Part shown: positions 23,300 through 35,009 of the stretch, piece by piece
How positions within the stretch are numbered: the stretch's first letter is position 1
Layout: the number at the start of each line of letters is the position of its first letter
NCBI GenBank assembly: GCA_022559985.1
Contig: JAFJTR010000061.1
Coordinates: 1 to 64,000 of the forward strand
Direction: 5' to 3'
DNA: 64,000 bases
From: Parastagonospora avenae f. sp. tritici 18332-5
Taxonomy: Eukaryota > Ascomycota > Dothideomycetes > Pleosporales > Phaeosphaeriaceae
Position numbers and translations under genes: made by a program
The notes under the pieces: model-generated
Seen by the model: the letters and a program-made list of their open reading frames with translations, nothing else
Told to the model about the DNA's origin: nothing
Database searches by the model: none

Positions 23300-24814
23300 A
23301 TGTCGCTATCAGAGCTCTCTACCGAGCTGGATCACCACATCATCCGGCTTCTGTCGCATGGTGAGCTTGACAGCCTGTCACGTGTGTCGAAATACTACCG
23401 CGGGCTAGCGGAACCTTACCACTATGAGAGTCTGCAGTTCTCGAATGCACAAGGCCTACGGATCATGCAATTCTTCCACACGATAGTTCGGAGACAAGAT
23501 CTCGCCCAGCACGTTCGCAGCTTCGCGTTGACCGATGACGGCGGCTCTGGATCATTCGATGACCCCACTCAATTCAATGACGAAGAGTCGTGGCAAAGCA
23601 TCGACGTCATAAAGGATGTAATTGCAAACATCACCAAGAAGCGCAACTGAGACCTAGCATCGCGCTTGCTCGGGAGCGTCTTGTGTGGGAATAGGTCTGT
23701 GGACGGCCTCCTAGCTGTCATTCTCTGCCTTGCAAAATGGATGAATAGTCTTGCCCTGTCAACAATTTCGCAGGGCTCGTTGGGCATCACCTGAGGGATT
23801 TTAGATGAGTGCTGGAGCAAAAAGGATGAAGACATCTCCGAATTCCCTTTCGCAAAATTACGCAGTCTCGGTGTCAAGTCAGAGCTTGACTATAACATTC
23901 CTCATCTACCTTGGCTGGTCAACTTACGCGTCTAGAGCAATGATCCTTGGATGGCGAAATGCGATCCATTCTCCTATCCCCGCAATAATCTCAACATGCG
24001 CACTGCTTTGCGGACGCTGGAGATGAAGTGAGTGAACTTCAACTCATTCTGTTTCGAGCGCGCCATCTCAATGCACGAGTTCAAGTCCATTCAAGAACTA
24101 TTCATAAGCGATGTGAACTCTGGAGTAGATGCTCACGCAGATCCTACCCAACCTGGCTGGGATAACTACGATTTTCGACGTATGAGTCAAGCTTTACAGA
24201 TGCACCTTCCCCATTTTGAGAAGCTAGAATGGTCCCGACAAGATTACTATGACGATATGCAGAGGCTTCAACCTTTCGGAAGCTTCAGGGGACTGTCGAA
24301 GCTCAGAAGTCTGAAGGTTGACTTCGACCTGCTCCGCGTCAACGCAGCCGTCGATAACCAATTCGGTCTCTTCAATGAGCCAGCCAAAAATCTGCCAGCA
24401 AGCTTATCAGCCTTATACATTTCTGAGCTTGTTCCAAACCAATCCGCACACGAGCTTATTTTGGAAGTAGCACGTATGCTGCGCCTAACATGTATCGAGG
24501 TATCCATTACCATGGATTACTGTATGCCGGCGTTCAGAGCAACTTTGGACACAGTGGAGCTTCAGGAAGACGAACGAGAGTTCTTCGAATCCAGTGTGTG
24601 TAACATGGCAACCGATGGAATCGGACTGCGCGTATGGCGACAGGAAGGCCGGTTTCCAGAAAAGCTAATTTTTGCACCGGATTTTAGTGAGCCGTATCCA
24701 CAATGGAGTGACGTTGATATGGCACACTGGTCCGCCAGAGACGTGGATAGTTGGGCAAAATATCAGCAGGCTAATACGCCCAACGATGAGGAGAGTTTAG
24801 AAGAGATAGAGTAG
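23300..24814 (+). pseudogene. F-box-like protein gene with four in-frame stops and no frameshift
   Basis: A single reading frame of 505 codons runs from ATG 23300 to the TAG ending at 24814. It is interrupted by TGA at 23648-23650, TGA at 23792-23794, TAG at 23933-23935 and TGA at 24029-24031. The N-terminus has an F-box-like pattern (LSTELDHHIIRLLSHGELDSLSRVSKYYRGL). The rest looks like degenerate leucine-rich repeats (FRGLSKLRSLKVDFDLLRV, LPASLSALYIS). Sequence between the stops keeps a protein-like, leucine-spaced pattern, so the frame is ancestral. F-box proteins recruit substrates to SCF ubiquitin ligases; here no full product can be made unless the stops are bypassed. Confidence 0.8.
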
Positions 24815-25206
24815 TAAGCCGTCTTCGCACGAGGAGGATATGGTTACGAGAAGTGGTAAAGCGGTTGGATTGATGCTACATCCTTGATTCTTGGTTGAGG
24901 ATATTGTCATCTCTTCAGATGGAACATCATTTACTGAAATGACAGCTTTGACGCTAGTTCTCCAGTACTAAATGAACACAACATTAGGTCAGCCAGTAGC
25001 GCGTGTTCCACCTACTACGTCACTTGAATTAAAGCTGTTGCTCTGATACATTCACCAAAATGCTCTAAGATTCGTCGAATGACGAGCGTGTCTAACGAGG
25101 TGAGCAAGTTCGCTTAACATGCCGCTGTTCAACATGGCATTAGTACAATCCCAGAAGTTCAGACGCCTCTCAATAAAGTTCATTCGATAACTTGAAGTCA
25201 AAATTC
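24815..25206. other. Intergenic, convergent 3' ends
   Basis: No gene recognised; holds the 3' flanks of the F-box pseudogene and the surface-protein gene. Confidence 0.5.
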
Positions 25207-26154
25207 TCATTTTATTCCCCTTGTAGTGTCTGTAAGTTGCACCTGTCCAGGGAGCTCAACGGGCTCCACATTGACGTGATGAGTCGCACTGTACATCTCA
25301 ACCGGACTCTGACTACCATCCCGATGGTAGTACTTCTGGAGGCCTTCTGAGTCGTGCGCGTAAAGCGGCACATTGTCTGTGAATCCGTTCGGATCGTGAT
25401 GGGTATGATTCGGCGGCGATATCGCTTTTCCTCCAGCCCCATGTTTGCGTCGTATGAGTACGGTTCCCAGAATGGTCAGGCAGATTAATGAAAGACCTCC
25501 AAGGACCCCTCCTACTATAGCTCCAATGTTTGTTGACTCTTGCTTAGAAGTAATGGGAATCGGGCCTGATGTAGAAGATGCGACAGATGTCTCCGCAGGT
25601 GCAGTAGACGTTTCTAGAGATGTAGGTGTAGGTTGCGAGACGGAGATGGCGAAAGAGGTACTAGGCAAAGATGTGGGGCTCGATGGTGTTGTTTTTGCTG
25701 ATGCGGTGTTCGGAGACGGGAAAAGCCTGTCGGTTCCAGCTCTTGCTCCACAAGCAATGTACTCGTAGGACTGGTCACGGCCAGCGATTGACAGCACCGT
25801 GGAACAAAATTGTGTAGAGTCGCTGGTTTCTCTTAGCTTCATAATAGTTCCCGTACATGGAATGACTGACCATGAGAAAGTAGTGATATCCGTTCGACGA
25901 GTCAGGCGGCCACAGCCTTCAGTGCAAGAATGACTGTCTAAACATACTCCAGCTAGACCACAATCCTCCGGGAATGACACGGTTGTTGGACAGAATCCCC
26001 ATAACCCATTCTTTGCGTCTACGCGGCAGTCGAAGCCAGGATCCGCTGTCCGGGGTTTCTTGGGGTCGCCTTCTGCATATCCACAAATATCTATTGTAGC
26101 CGCTTGCGACGCTGCCGCTATGCTCAAGATGAAAAAGCAAGAAACAAGAAACAT
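25207..26154 (-). CDS. Single-pass cell-surface protein with Cys-rich ectodomain
   Basis: Single exon, 315 residues. A signal peptide covers about 1-18 (MFLVSCFFILSIAAASQA). The ectodomain, about 20-140, carries regularly spaced cysteines (DICGYAEGDP, CPTTVSFPEDCGLAGVC, HSCTEGCG, FCSTVVL-type motif read here as QFCSTVLSIAG). A Ser/Thr/Pro-rich stalk follows at about 145-205, probably O-glycosylated. One membrane helix lies near 211-235 (IGAIVGGVLGGLSLICLTIL) and then a basic stop-transfer RRKHG and an 80-residue cytosolic tail. This layout is common in ascomycete plasma-membrane proteins of unknown role, some proposed as sensors; function here is not known. Confidence 0.75.
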   Translation of the reverse strand: MFLVSCFFILSIAAASQAATIDICGYAEGDPKKPRTADPGFDCRVDAKNGLWGFCPTTVSFPEDCGLAGVCLDSHSCTEGCGRLTRRTDITTFSWSVIPCTGTIMKLRETSDSTQFCSTVLSIAGRDQSYEYIACGARAGTDRLFPSPNTASAKTTPSSPTSLPSTSFAISVSQPTPTSLETSTAPAETSVASSTSGPIPITSKQESTNIGAIVGGVLGGLSLICLTILGTVLIRRKHGAGGKAISPPNHTHHDPNGFTDNVPLYAHDSEGLQKYYHRDGSQSPVEMYSATHHVNVEPVELPGQVQLTDTTRGIK

Positions 26155-27243
26155 CCCGCCTGGTATAAAAGAGCGTAAGGAGAAGTGCGGGTAGTAGTGC
26201 GAACTTCATGGGCAGGATCGAGAATTTGGTACATGCCCAGGTGTTTATGCAGTTGCTGATTTCTTGGCTGACTGCGCCGCAACCTGGCAGGAAATGAGAT
26301 GTGGAAGAAAAGCAATACCATGCATTCTCGCCTGTTAGCTTGCGCGCACTGTTGGCAAACAACGTGGCGTAACCCGTGCTGTTGTCACTCAACGACGGGG
26401 AATCAGCTCACCCAGTCTGCCTCAGACGAGCCCAACTATTCCACGAAATGGCTGAGCTTCTTCAAATTCGCAAATTGCAGCAGTTCAGTACAAAGGTGCG
26501 AAGCCTTCTGTATCTTTAATTTGGAAAACCTAATGCTTGACAGAATATGTATCACATATACAGCGTAAGGGCTTGCATAAGATAAGCGCGCACGTCTTTC
26601 GTTGGATTTCAGCTGGCTCACCGGTGAATCATGAAACCTAAATCGGACAGCGCCAGAAGCCATAGCGAAATGAACGAGTGCATCAGGATCTGAGCCCTTG
26701 ATTGGCTAAGCGCAGCTGGCCCCAGCACGCCGTGAGAAAAAGGTCGACCGTTGGGCTCAGACATGCTGCCAGCAGAGGCCTTCAAGCAATACTCGCGTAC
26801 AGTTCCGGAAAACCTTTGACTCGAGGACGATGATCAAAATTCAAACTAGGATAGGAGGGCCAGGCTCTGCATGGTATGTCGCACAATAAGCGCGCGGCTC
26901 CTCTTTTGAGTTTAGCGAAATTGCGCTTGAAGATAACTGGGTGGATGAAGTGCGTCTGTTCTTTGTACCTGCGCACACGTGTAGCCCTGCGTGGAAATCA
27001 CGTCTCTTATCGCAGAAAAGATCCAGTCTGATCTGGATCGTGACCAATCAAGGTGCCTAGGTGGTTGGTTTGAAGGTTGGAAAACACATGACTGAGATTG
27101 CCCTGCGACCTAATGTTATGAAGTGGCACAGTCGCTCGTGCTTGCACTCACCCGCCTTTCATGCTTCCAACGCCATGTAGTTTCTTTGTGAGAACCTCAA
27201 ACTTTCGACGTTCTCCTGGCGATGGAGACCGCCCGCTTCTTCC
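26155..27243. other. Divergent intergenic region (1.1 kb)
   Basis: Separates the outward-facing surface-protein and GT69 genes. No gene recognised in it; presumed promoters. Confidence 0.45.
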
Positions 27244-28666
27244 ATGGCTAATCCAAGAAGCTTACGATCGCTCTTTAAAGCTCTTGCGATACTTGCAGCC
27301 ATCTTCCTTCTCATGCTTGGATTCAAGTTTGCACAGTACGACTACAATGTGTTAAGAACACATCACATTGGCACCGATATTCTCAAACCTGCCACAACGG
27401 GTTAGTATTTTTTTGGTTTCGATCTCATGGAAGGACCTGAAGGGCTCACAATTACCAGAGAACCCGGCGGCCGTGACTATCGCCACCTTGCCAGTCACAG
27501 CTCCAACTGATCTGCCAGGTAAAGCAAACGGCGTTTTGGTCGCGCAAGCGCCGTCATATATAAACGCCATCTTGAACTCATCAGACTCAACTTTTGATCG
27601 CCTGGAGTGTCCGCAGTCAAACCTTGACCGTTATGCTTATCTCAAAGGCCAAACGAATCAGATCGACACCTCGCAACACCCCAAGTATTTCTTCGCTCTT
27701 GATCTACATCAATGCCGCGACCTGCTCCCACGTCTACTCGGTTCAGTCATAGAAGCGATAAAATTCCTTGGCCCAAAGAATTGCGTGCTTTCCATCGTAG
27801 AAGGCCGCTCAGATGACGGCACATTCGAAATCCTCGACGAGCTTCGCTCCAGCTTACACGCACTTGGTGTGACGTACTTCTTTCAAACAAGCAGTATCAA
27901 CCCGACGGGTCCCGGACAAGACCGCATCGAAGCCCTCGCGAGCCTGCGCAACCTCGCCTTACAAGACCTCCTCGAACACCCAGCGCACTACGACCCCGAC
28001 ACCACGGTCATCTTCCTGAACGACATTGCGCTGTGCATGGAAGACATTCTCGAACTCCTCCACCAGCGGCACCAACAAGGCGCCGAACAGACATGTGCCA
28101 TGGACTGGACGTACGTGGGCGACAACCCGACATTCTACGACGTCTGGATTGCGCGCGGTATGACGGGCGACCTATTCTTCAACATACCCGAGGATGGGAG
28201 CTGGGACTATGCCTGGAATCTCTTTTGGAACGACGAAAAGGCGCGTGGGCGGCTCGCTGCGATGAAACCATTCCAGGTGTTTGCATGCTGGAACGGCGTC
28301 ACTGCGTTCACTGCAAAGCCGCTGTTGGACGGGCGCATCAAGTTCAGAGCGCATGGGCCGGGTGAGTGCTTCCAGGGCGAGCCGAAATTGTTTGCGAAGG
28401 ATATGTGGGCGAATGGATTTGGCAGGATTGCGGTGGTGCCGAGTGTGAATGTGGAGTATAGTAATGAGGCTGCGAAGAAAATAAAGGCGCTAAAGGGGTA
28501 TGTGGCGAGACATATTGCGAATGAAGGAGATGATTGGAGGATTGAGTGGGAGACCAAGCCGCCGGAGAAGGTGAAGTGCATGCCGAATCATCAGCATCAG
28601 ACTTTTGTCGATTGGGATGAGGGACTGAGACCGACAAACGAGGCGAGTACACATACCGCCATATGA
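27244..28666 (+). CDS. GT69 family mannosyltransferase (Cmt1/Cap59-like)
   Basis: Two exons: 27244-27400 and 27459-28666, with a 58-nt intron. The frame closes at 454 residues. A type II membrane anchor lies at about 12-32 (ALAILAAIFLLMLGFKFA), putting the catalytic part in the Golgi lumen. The body matches the CMT1 family: KYFFALDLHQCRDLLPRLL, CVLSIVEGRSDDGT, VIFLNDIALCMEDILELL, CAMDWTYVGDNPTFYDVW, FACWNGVTAFTAKPL. Cryptococcal relatives are alpha-1,3-mannosyltransferases involved in capsule or glycan synthesis; in ascomycetes the acceptor is usually unknown. Without the intron the first frame ends in TAG right at the donor, which supports the splice. Confidence 0.9.
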
Positions 28667-28799
28667 GAGAATTTTAATACAGACAGTCTGAACATGGCTA
28701 TATGACTAAATGGTGGTTCGCACCCGTTCCAAGTTGATATGAAACATACCCTTGGCGTCTGCCCCGCCTCCTGCGAATGTAATTGTTAGTATGAATGCT

Positions 28800-30761
28800 C
28801 TACGGCCCCAAAATACAGACGCACCCTGGCGATATACACAGTCCATTCGTCCAATAACCATCCGTGGACAAGCACCATCCTTTTCTGTCTCGTGACACGA
28901 CAATTTTCAAGTCCAATATCTCACTCTGAGCACGACCTCCATCATCTAAGCTACCCGCTTTTCCATCCGCCATGTCCAACCTCAGTAACAAAGGAACTAT
29001 AGGATCAGCCTTCCAAGGATGTACCTTGCTATGAACAGTCTGCCAAATCGTACCAACAAAGTGCAAGATGCCGACAGCAAGCATAGCACTAGGATATAGA
29101 ATCCAAGCCCAACGCACTCTGAAAAATGCTTGGGTTTGACTCGCGACTCCGGCGTATCTTCTCGCTGAGCCAGCGGGGTCCTCTAAGGTGGCGTTGCTGC
29201 GGATGGCGGCGGTGATGCTGGAAGCGACGGTTACACTCCATTACGATAGGTTGTGTCGAGATTGCCAGATGCCCTGTGCACCATCCGAGCCATAGACGTA
29301 ACCAGCACGGGCTATGTCATATGCTATCGAACCAGAAGCCAGGCTTGAGAATGTGTGGCTGATCGCGCGCGCATTTGCGTTTGTTACGCTATACACGATA
29401 TCAGGATCGACAGAGGGGTCTGAGATGCTCGTGAAGTTTCGCAGCGATGTGGCGTCTTGGCCAGTATACAGCTCGTCAGCGAGTTCATAGGACGTTGCCA
29501 TGCTCCAATTCGCAGTGATGGCAACTTCAGATTTGCCGCTGTTGATAGTGACATTGTAGGTCTGAACGCAGAAGTACAAGTCGCAGCGCGTCGCAGCTAA
29601 GGAATCTTCAGGATTGTACTCTTGTAGACTGGTTTGTATCGCACTGAAATGACCAGCGTAGACCCTGCCCCTTTTCTTTGCATCGGCCTCGTGCTGCAGA
29701 TTGTATAAACCCGTCGTGTTAACCGCATCTGTGTTGATCGCAGATATGCTGAAAAGTGCGTATTTACCGTAGGAAAGCTCGTTCACGGAGATACCAGGTC
29801 TTGGTCCATTTACCATAGCACCGTCGGGTAGTGAGTATGTGCACTCATGATAATCATCAAGACAGTCATGGTGCTTCAGATCAGCTGTGACATCTATGCA
29901 ATCACCACACATGGCTAGACTCGGGACGATTAACCATATGCAGTTACCGGTCGAGCAGATCGGCTATTGCAATGAACTACTCAGTTCCATGACACCATTC
30001 GAAATTGAAGCCTTCATTGAAAATGGCACATTCATTCTGTACAACTCGCCAGTCTTGATCGTATACGCGGTGCCATAGCTCTCACTCCTTGGAATCGGTC
30101 CCGCCGTGTCTGCGGTGCTTGGGAGAGTACTATCGCGATATTCGTAAGCCAGGACATTCTGCGTGAACGTGTCAAAGGCCAGAGCAAGAACAACAATCAA
30201 TGCCCCAAAAGAAGCAATGTGTCGGAACCCCGTTATACAAAGCAAGTGCAAGCTGCCTTTATCTCTTCTCGAAGCGTCGTCGAAAGTCTCGAGAACTTTG
30301 AGGCTTCGTGCCTTGCTGCCTCGCTGCGAGATCCACGCCTATTTGTTCTGGCTGATCGAAATAGTCACAGCGGTAAGCAGAGAGGTGCGGGTGACAGTTG
30401 CGATAGCAGCAATCATGGTATTTCTGGTGATGTGGGCGTCTTTTCAGTGTTGCTGCGGCTTGCCGTCGAATTCGTGTAATGCAACAACGACTCCGGTGAA
30501 GCTGGTCACTGTGACGAGTATCGAAAGAGCTTCGTACTTCCATTCCATTAGCTGACTGATAAGGCTGCGATCGGTAGGCTGCGTCTCCTGGCAAAATTGT
30601 GTGGTTTCCGTGATGCCCATGGCTGTCGATGTCGAGACCGACTTTTGTGTGAATGTATGCTGAGAAATGATTTTTACACGTCCCGACTCGATCGAGGCAT
30701 TCTCTCCTATATCTGAACCTGTTCCATGGGGACCAGCGGAACACTTGATAATGGGAAGCAC
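28800..30761 (-). pseudogene. DUF3176-type membrane protein gene with four in-frame stops and no frameshift
   Basis: One frame of 654 codons runs from ATG 30761 down to 28800. It is interrupted by TGA at 30446-30444, TAG at 30341-30339, TAG at 29966-29964 and TAA at 29243-29241. The reading is clearly DUF3176-like: a first membrane helix with the conserved DGKPQ, a second helix ending at QGSKAR/SLKVLETFDDASR, a third (HIASFGALIVVLALAFDTF), the CSTGNC extracellular motif, and a final helix (WILYPSAMLAVGILHFVGTIW). Two stops replace residues that are Trp in relatives as I remember them; one replaces a likely Gln before PICSTGNC. The family is fungal and of unknown function. It is convergent with GT69. 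Confidence 0.8.
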
Positions 30762-31213
30762 TATCGCAGCACTTCATGTTGTACCACTTTCACACGTCAG
30801 AGAGCATTGGCCTCTCTAACGTGTACAAGCTGTAACACCTGCTGTATGAGAGCTAGTGAGATCATACAACATGCGCGGCGTCAATCTACAGGCGTCAGTA
30901 ACGTAGGGTGGGGTTTTCAAGATACGCTGTACACCATATCGTGCCCGAGCTCAAAACCTTTCCACGGGTCAATAATGTCTCTATGTTAATTGAACAGGGC
31001 ACGTCAGAGCAGCCGCATTTCACTCACTCATCATTTTTCATTGCGCAAGGTTTCGTCATATACCACAGCGCAAGCCATGTCACACGAGATGACGACTCGT
31101 GCAAAATATCGAATAGAAAATCGTCAAGAACACCCGTTGAGGGGCATCTATCTTTCCCTTAAACGCCGTGTATATGCAACAAGTTCGAATGCGACAAGTT
31201 CTACCTCAGAACC
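30762..31213. other. Intergenic region
   Basis: No gene recognised. Contains the 3' flank of GDE1 and the 5' flank of the DUF3176 pseudogene. Confidence 0.45.
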
Positions 31214-34200
31214 TCACGAGGTTTGCTCTCGACGTACGTTGACATCTAACCCACCAAGTGCCTCCGTAGCCTCTTCAATAGTTGGCACGGAAATCGCAGG
31301 CACGACAAGCGAAGCACCGTTGACACCATTAGTGTTGGCATCTTGACTTGGACCTTGGAGACCTTTTCGGACCTTGAGGACTTGGTCGACGATGACGGCG
31401 TCGATGCCTTCGTTTCTTTGTAGCTGTGGTAGTATTAGTAAACATTCAATGCTTTTTTTGTGAGCAGGTACTTACGTTAACGTTGTCAGGATCATTGTTG
31501 AGTGTTCCATAGCTGACACAGACCAAGCCACTCTCCTTCACCACCTTGACCAGCCTGGGGCACATGACGAGCGGCTCGGCAGCGCTGACAACGCCAAGCA
31601 GGTTCCATCGACTGGCGAATCGAATCGCTTCTTGTAAGCTAGCAGCGCGAACATCGCCGACCGGGGAGGTACCAGCATCTGTAAGGAAAAGCACAGGGAT
31701 GGAAGGCTGCTTGAAAGATAGCATGAGACATATATCCGCGTTAAACGAGGAGAAGATGACGTTGCGCTTTCCCATCTTGTCGTAGACCTTCTGTAGTACG
31801 GTGTCGACGAACGAGTTGAGCTCCACAGCGTATTGATCCATCTCTTCTTCTTCAGACTCGTGCAGCATGGGATACTTCATTTCGATGTTGAAGCCTACTG
31901 TCTCCTCCAGCTCGTTGAACATCTGGTCGAGAGTGGTAAAAGAAGACTGTATTGAGAAGCCTCGGTTGTTGCCCTTGAAGCCCTTCTTCTTGAAGTCGCG
32001 CGTGTACTTCATTCGTTCTGTAAGCTCATGCTGTCGGTCGAGATGGATGTTTCGCTGCGTTGAGTTATCGACAGAATATGAGCGCAAACGCCGGGTGCTG
32101 GGTCGATCTACATCGCCATCCGTTCCATTTGTGCTGTTCGCAGATGAGTCGGGCTCGGGCGAGGCTTGTCGAGACTGGCGTGGTTTTTGGCCTTCGCCGA
32201 TGTGGAGAAATTGATCGAGTGTGAGCGTGTGGACAGGCGCATCGATACCCGTCTCACTGACGAGGAAGTCGTGGTAAATCACCGGTACATGATCCTTTGT
32301 TAGTTGAACATCGAACTCAACATATTCCGCACCCAAGTTTGCTGCAGAAATGAAAGACTGGATTGTGTTCTCGCCGAGCTGCAATGATGTTCGTGAAGCC
32401 GTGTTTTTGCCAAGGCCTCGGTGTCCAATGACCATAGTGGACGCCATTTTCTTCCAGTATGTGTGATCCTCGGTGACAGTCATCTCTGGATGTTTGAAGG
32501 GAGTGATGATTAAAAAGTTGAAGTTGACGGTTCCAATGACGTCCAAAGTTGACGCTGCGACGATCGGTACCTTCATATCGCCCTGCAAAGAGATACGTTT
32601 AGAGCCGATGCTGGTCTTGATAGTGGACAGCAACGCAACACCTCGGCCAACTACACGGTCGTTTGTACCCGCATAAGTCGGAACAATGTCAAACAAGACT
32701 TTGACCTTGCTGACATCTGTCGTTTTGAATGTTATTGGTTCGGTGGCGATGTTGTCTTGGACCGGCAGATCAATCACCGTGGGTTCGCCTGTAGCTCCCG
32801 ATGCCGATACTACCACCGACAGGGCCGTGTCAAGCTGCGTTGCATGTGCATCGGCGAGAGGAATGTCATCGAGCTTGACAGCTGGAGTCTCTTTTCGGAT
32901 GTCCATAGATCCCAAGCTCACCAATATCATGGTCTCGTTCGTCAGGTAGCGATGGCCAAATGTTTTCACGGGTTCAGGCAATTTCTGCATGACTGTTGTG
33001 TTGTCTCGATTGATATTTTTCGATCGGCGCTCATCGAGCGATGATTGCGGTGGAGAGCCTGCTCGAGCGATCCTTGTGTCTGTAGGTACGGCGAGTGATG
33101 AATTCGATGTGGGTGCAAGCTCCGCAAGCCTCGCTGCAATGGCCATGTGACCCCGTAGCGCTGCATGTTCCTTTGCAGTCCAGCCAGAATTGTCGCACAG
33201 TTCCAGATTGGCCCCAGAAGCTACCAGAAGCTCAACGATGGGGAGGTGATCATCGACACAAGCGATGAAAAGCGGAGTCCATGCAAATGTTTTCTCGGGG
33301 ATATCAACTTTAGCTTTGTTGTCCTTGGACCCCTCCAACAAGGCCTTGGCGCATTCAGTGTAGCCGTACCGTGCAGCCATATGTAGTGCCGTCTCACCCC
33401 CTTCGTCCGCATAATTGACGTCGACTCCGGCCTCAACCAATAGCTGAACAATAGCCACGAAGTTGGAGCGCGTGGCGAGTGCTAATGCGGCCCCAGATTG
33501 CGAAATGGTCTTTCTAAAGAGGAGTTTGTCTTCGCTTGTACCACGCCAATTCTCGGCGTCTAGGAGAGCTTTCGTAGTCAGAGGATGCCCTCCCATGACG
33601 CTCAGATGCAGCGGGGCATAACCCTCAGCATCTTGCCAATATGGGGAGTCGATGCCTTCGGCAACATCGAACTGACCCCACTCCTGCATATGCTTGATAA
33701 CTGTTTGGCAGATGACGACGAAGCCATACTGAGCGGCATAATGCAGCGGAAGGCGTCCATAGGAGTCGCATGCCTGTAGAGCGGCCCGTTGATCGTGCTG
33801 CAAGCTATCAAGAAGATACGTCAGGAGATTTACAGAATTGTCATTTGCGTCCAAAAGCTTAGTCGACTCCTCTTCGGTGCTGGTACACGGCCACGGCTGA
33901 CGGTTCGGTGCGGTTGCAGGCACAATGAAGCCCCGCGCTTCTGTCGAACTCTGAACAAGGGCACCATCGCCGTTCGTGGTCTCTCCGCTCTTAGCACGCC
34001 CAATACTGATGACAAGACGATGGATGCAATTCCGCTTGTTGATGTTATCACCTTCGTCTAGAGAGATGATGTCTCTTAATAATCGGCGTATACACGCTTT
34101 TGCTCGGCAGGATATAGCACGCTGCAGAAGGTTCAATAAAAGCTGCTGAAATGAAGCGCTGGCCACGCCATTACTCGCAGATGCACTGGCCAGGAGTTGA

Positions 34201-35009
34201 TCGAGTTTATCAACCTTGTCACCACGTATCGCCTGATCTACAGAATCCAGGAGACCCGAAGGGAGATGGAGAGCGCCTCCGGGCACTCTGCCTAACGACG
34301 CTGCCGAATGTGTGGAGCCACTGTCGTCGAAAGTCTTGATGTCACCGATGCCTGATAGCCACTCGTTGATCGTCTTCATGTCCTGATTCAAAGGCAGGTT
34401 GTGCGCAAATGGCCTGTGATTGACCTTTGACGTCAAATATCGCTCTTGCAGACACACCATGTCGATCTTCTTGTCCAGCTTTTTTGTGATCTTGATGAAG
34501 CCTCGGCGATTGACTTCACCATACCACTGAAGCTTGCGAAACTGGCCACGGAGCTCAAGCAGCGCCCCGATCAAGTCTTGCACCTCGTCTTGGTCGATAC
34601 CGTCTGGCGCCTGTGCGATGCGTCCATAGCGACTCTGGAGTAGCCGGAGTCTGCGCGAGCATTCTGCGTGTTTCTTGTTGTAGAAGCTGTCGACGTCTTC
34701 GAGGTTTCGATCGAGGGAGAAGAAGAACTCTGAGGCGCGATGTTAGCAACTATTACAAGCTATATGTCATTTGCGAATTGCTCTACTGCTGGTCGATACA
34801 GTCCTAGAGGTGTAATCTTCGGCGACTTCGATATTTCCCAGGACACCATGTCCCAATAGAGATTGAAGCTTACCTGCAAGATCGGGTGCCGAACCGTCCT
34901 TGGAAGCATCGGCCGCATTTTTGATCAGCTTCTTCAAGCCTTTGTAGTTGATGTAGAAATCCGCCCATTCAGGCACCTGATTCCGAGGAAGATTGTGTCC
35001 GAATTTCAT
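31214..35009 (-). CDS. GDE1: Glycerophosphocholine phosphodiesterase, SPX-ankyrin-GDPD
   Basis: Three exons: 35009-34874, 34729-31476, 31423-31214, with introns of 144 and 52 nt. The frame closes at 1199 residues. The SPX domain is at about 1-160 (MKFGHNLPRNQVPEWADFYINYK, with downstream KLDKKI-type helix); SPX domains sense inositol pyrophosphates and phosphate status. Ankyrin repeats lie at about 370-575 (LPLHYAAQYG, APLHLSVMGGH, TALHMAARYG). A C2-like linker precedes the GDPD domain from about 805, with catalytic-type motifs IGHRGLGKN, GENTIQSF and EYVEFDVQLTKD plus a later HD. Retained active-site residues argue for an active Gde1-type enzyme over the catalytically altered Pho81 regulator. 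It hydrolyses glycerophosphocholine to glycerol-3-phosphate and choline in the cytosol. Confidence 0.92.

Noticed and set aside
24028..24108. Frame-preserving intron (GTGAGT donor, AAG acceptor) removing the last F-box stop
   Set aside because: It would delete sequence that reads as good protein, and three other stops would remain.
23300..30761. TGA read as Trp (altered genetic code) to explain the in-frame stops
   Set aside because: Intact genes in this window (uL23m, prefoldin 5, GDE1) end in TGA, and TAG and TAA stops are also present in the damaged genes.
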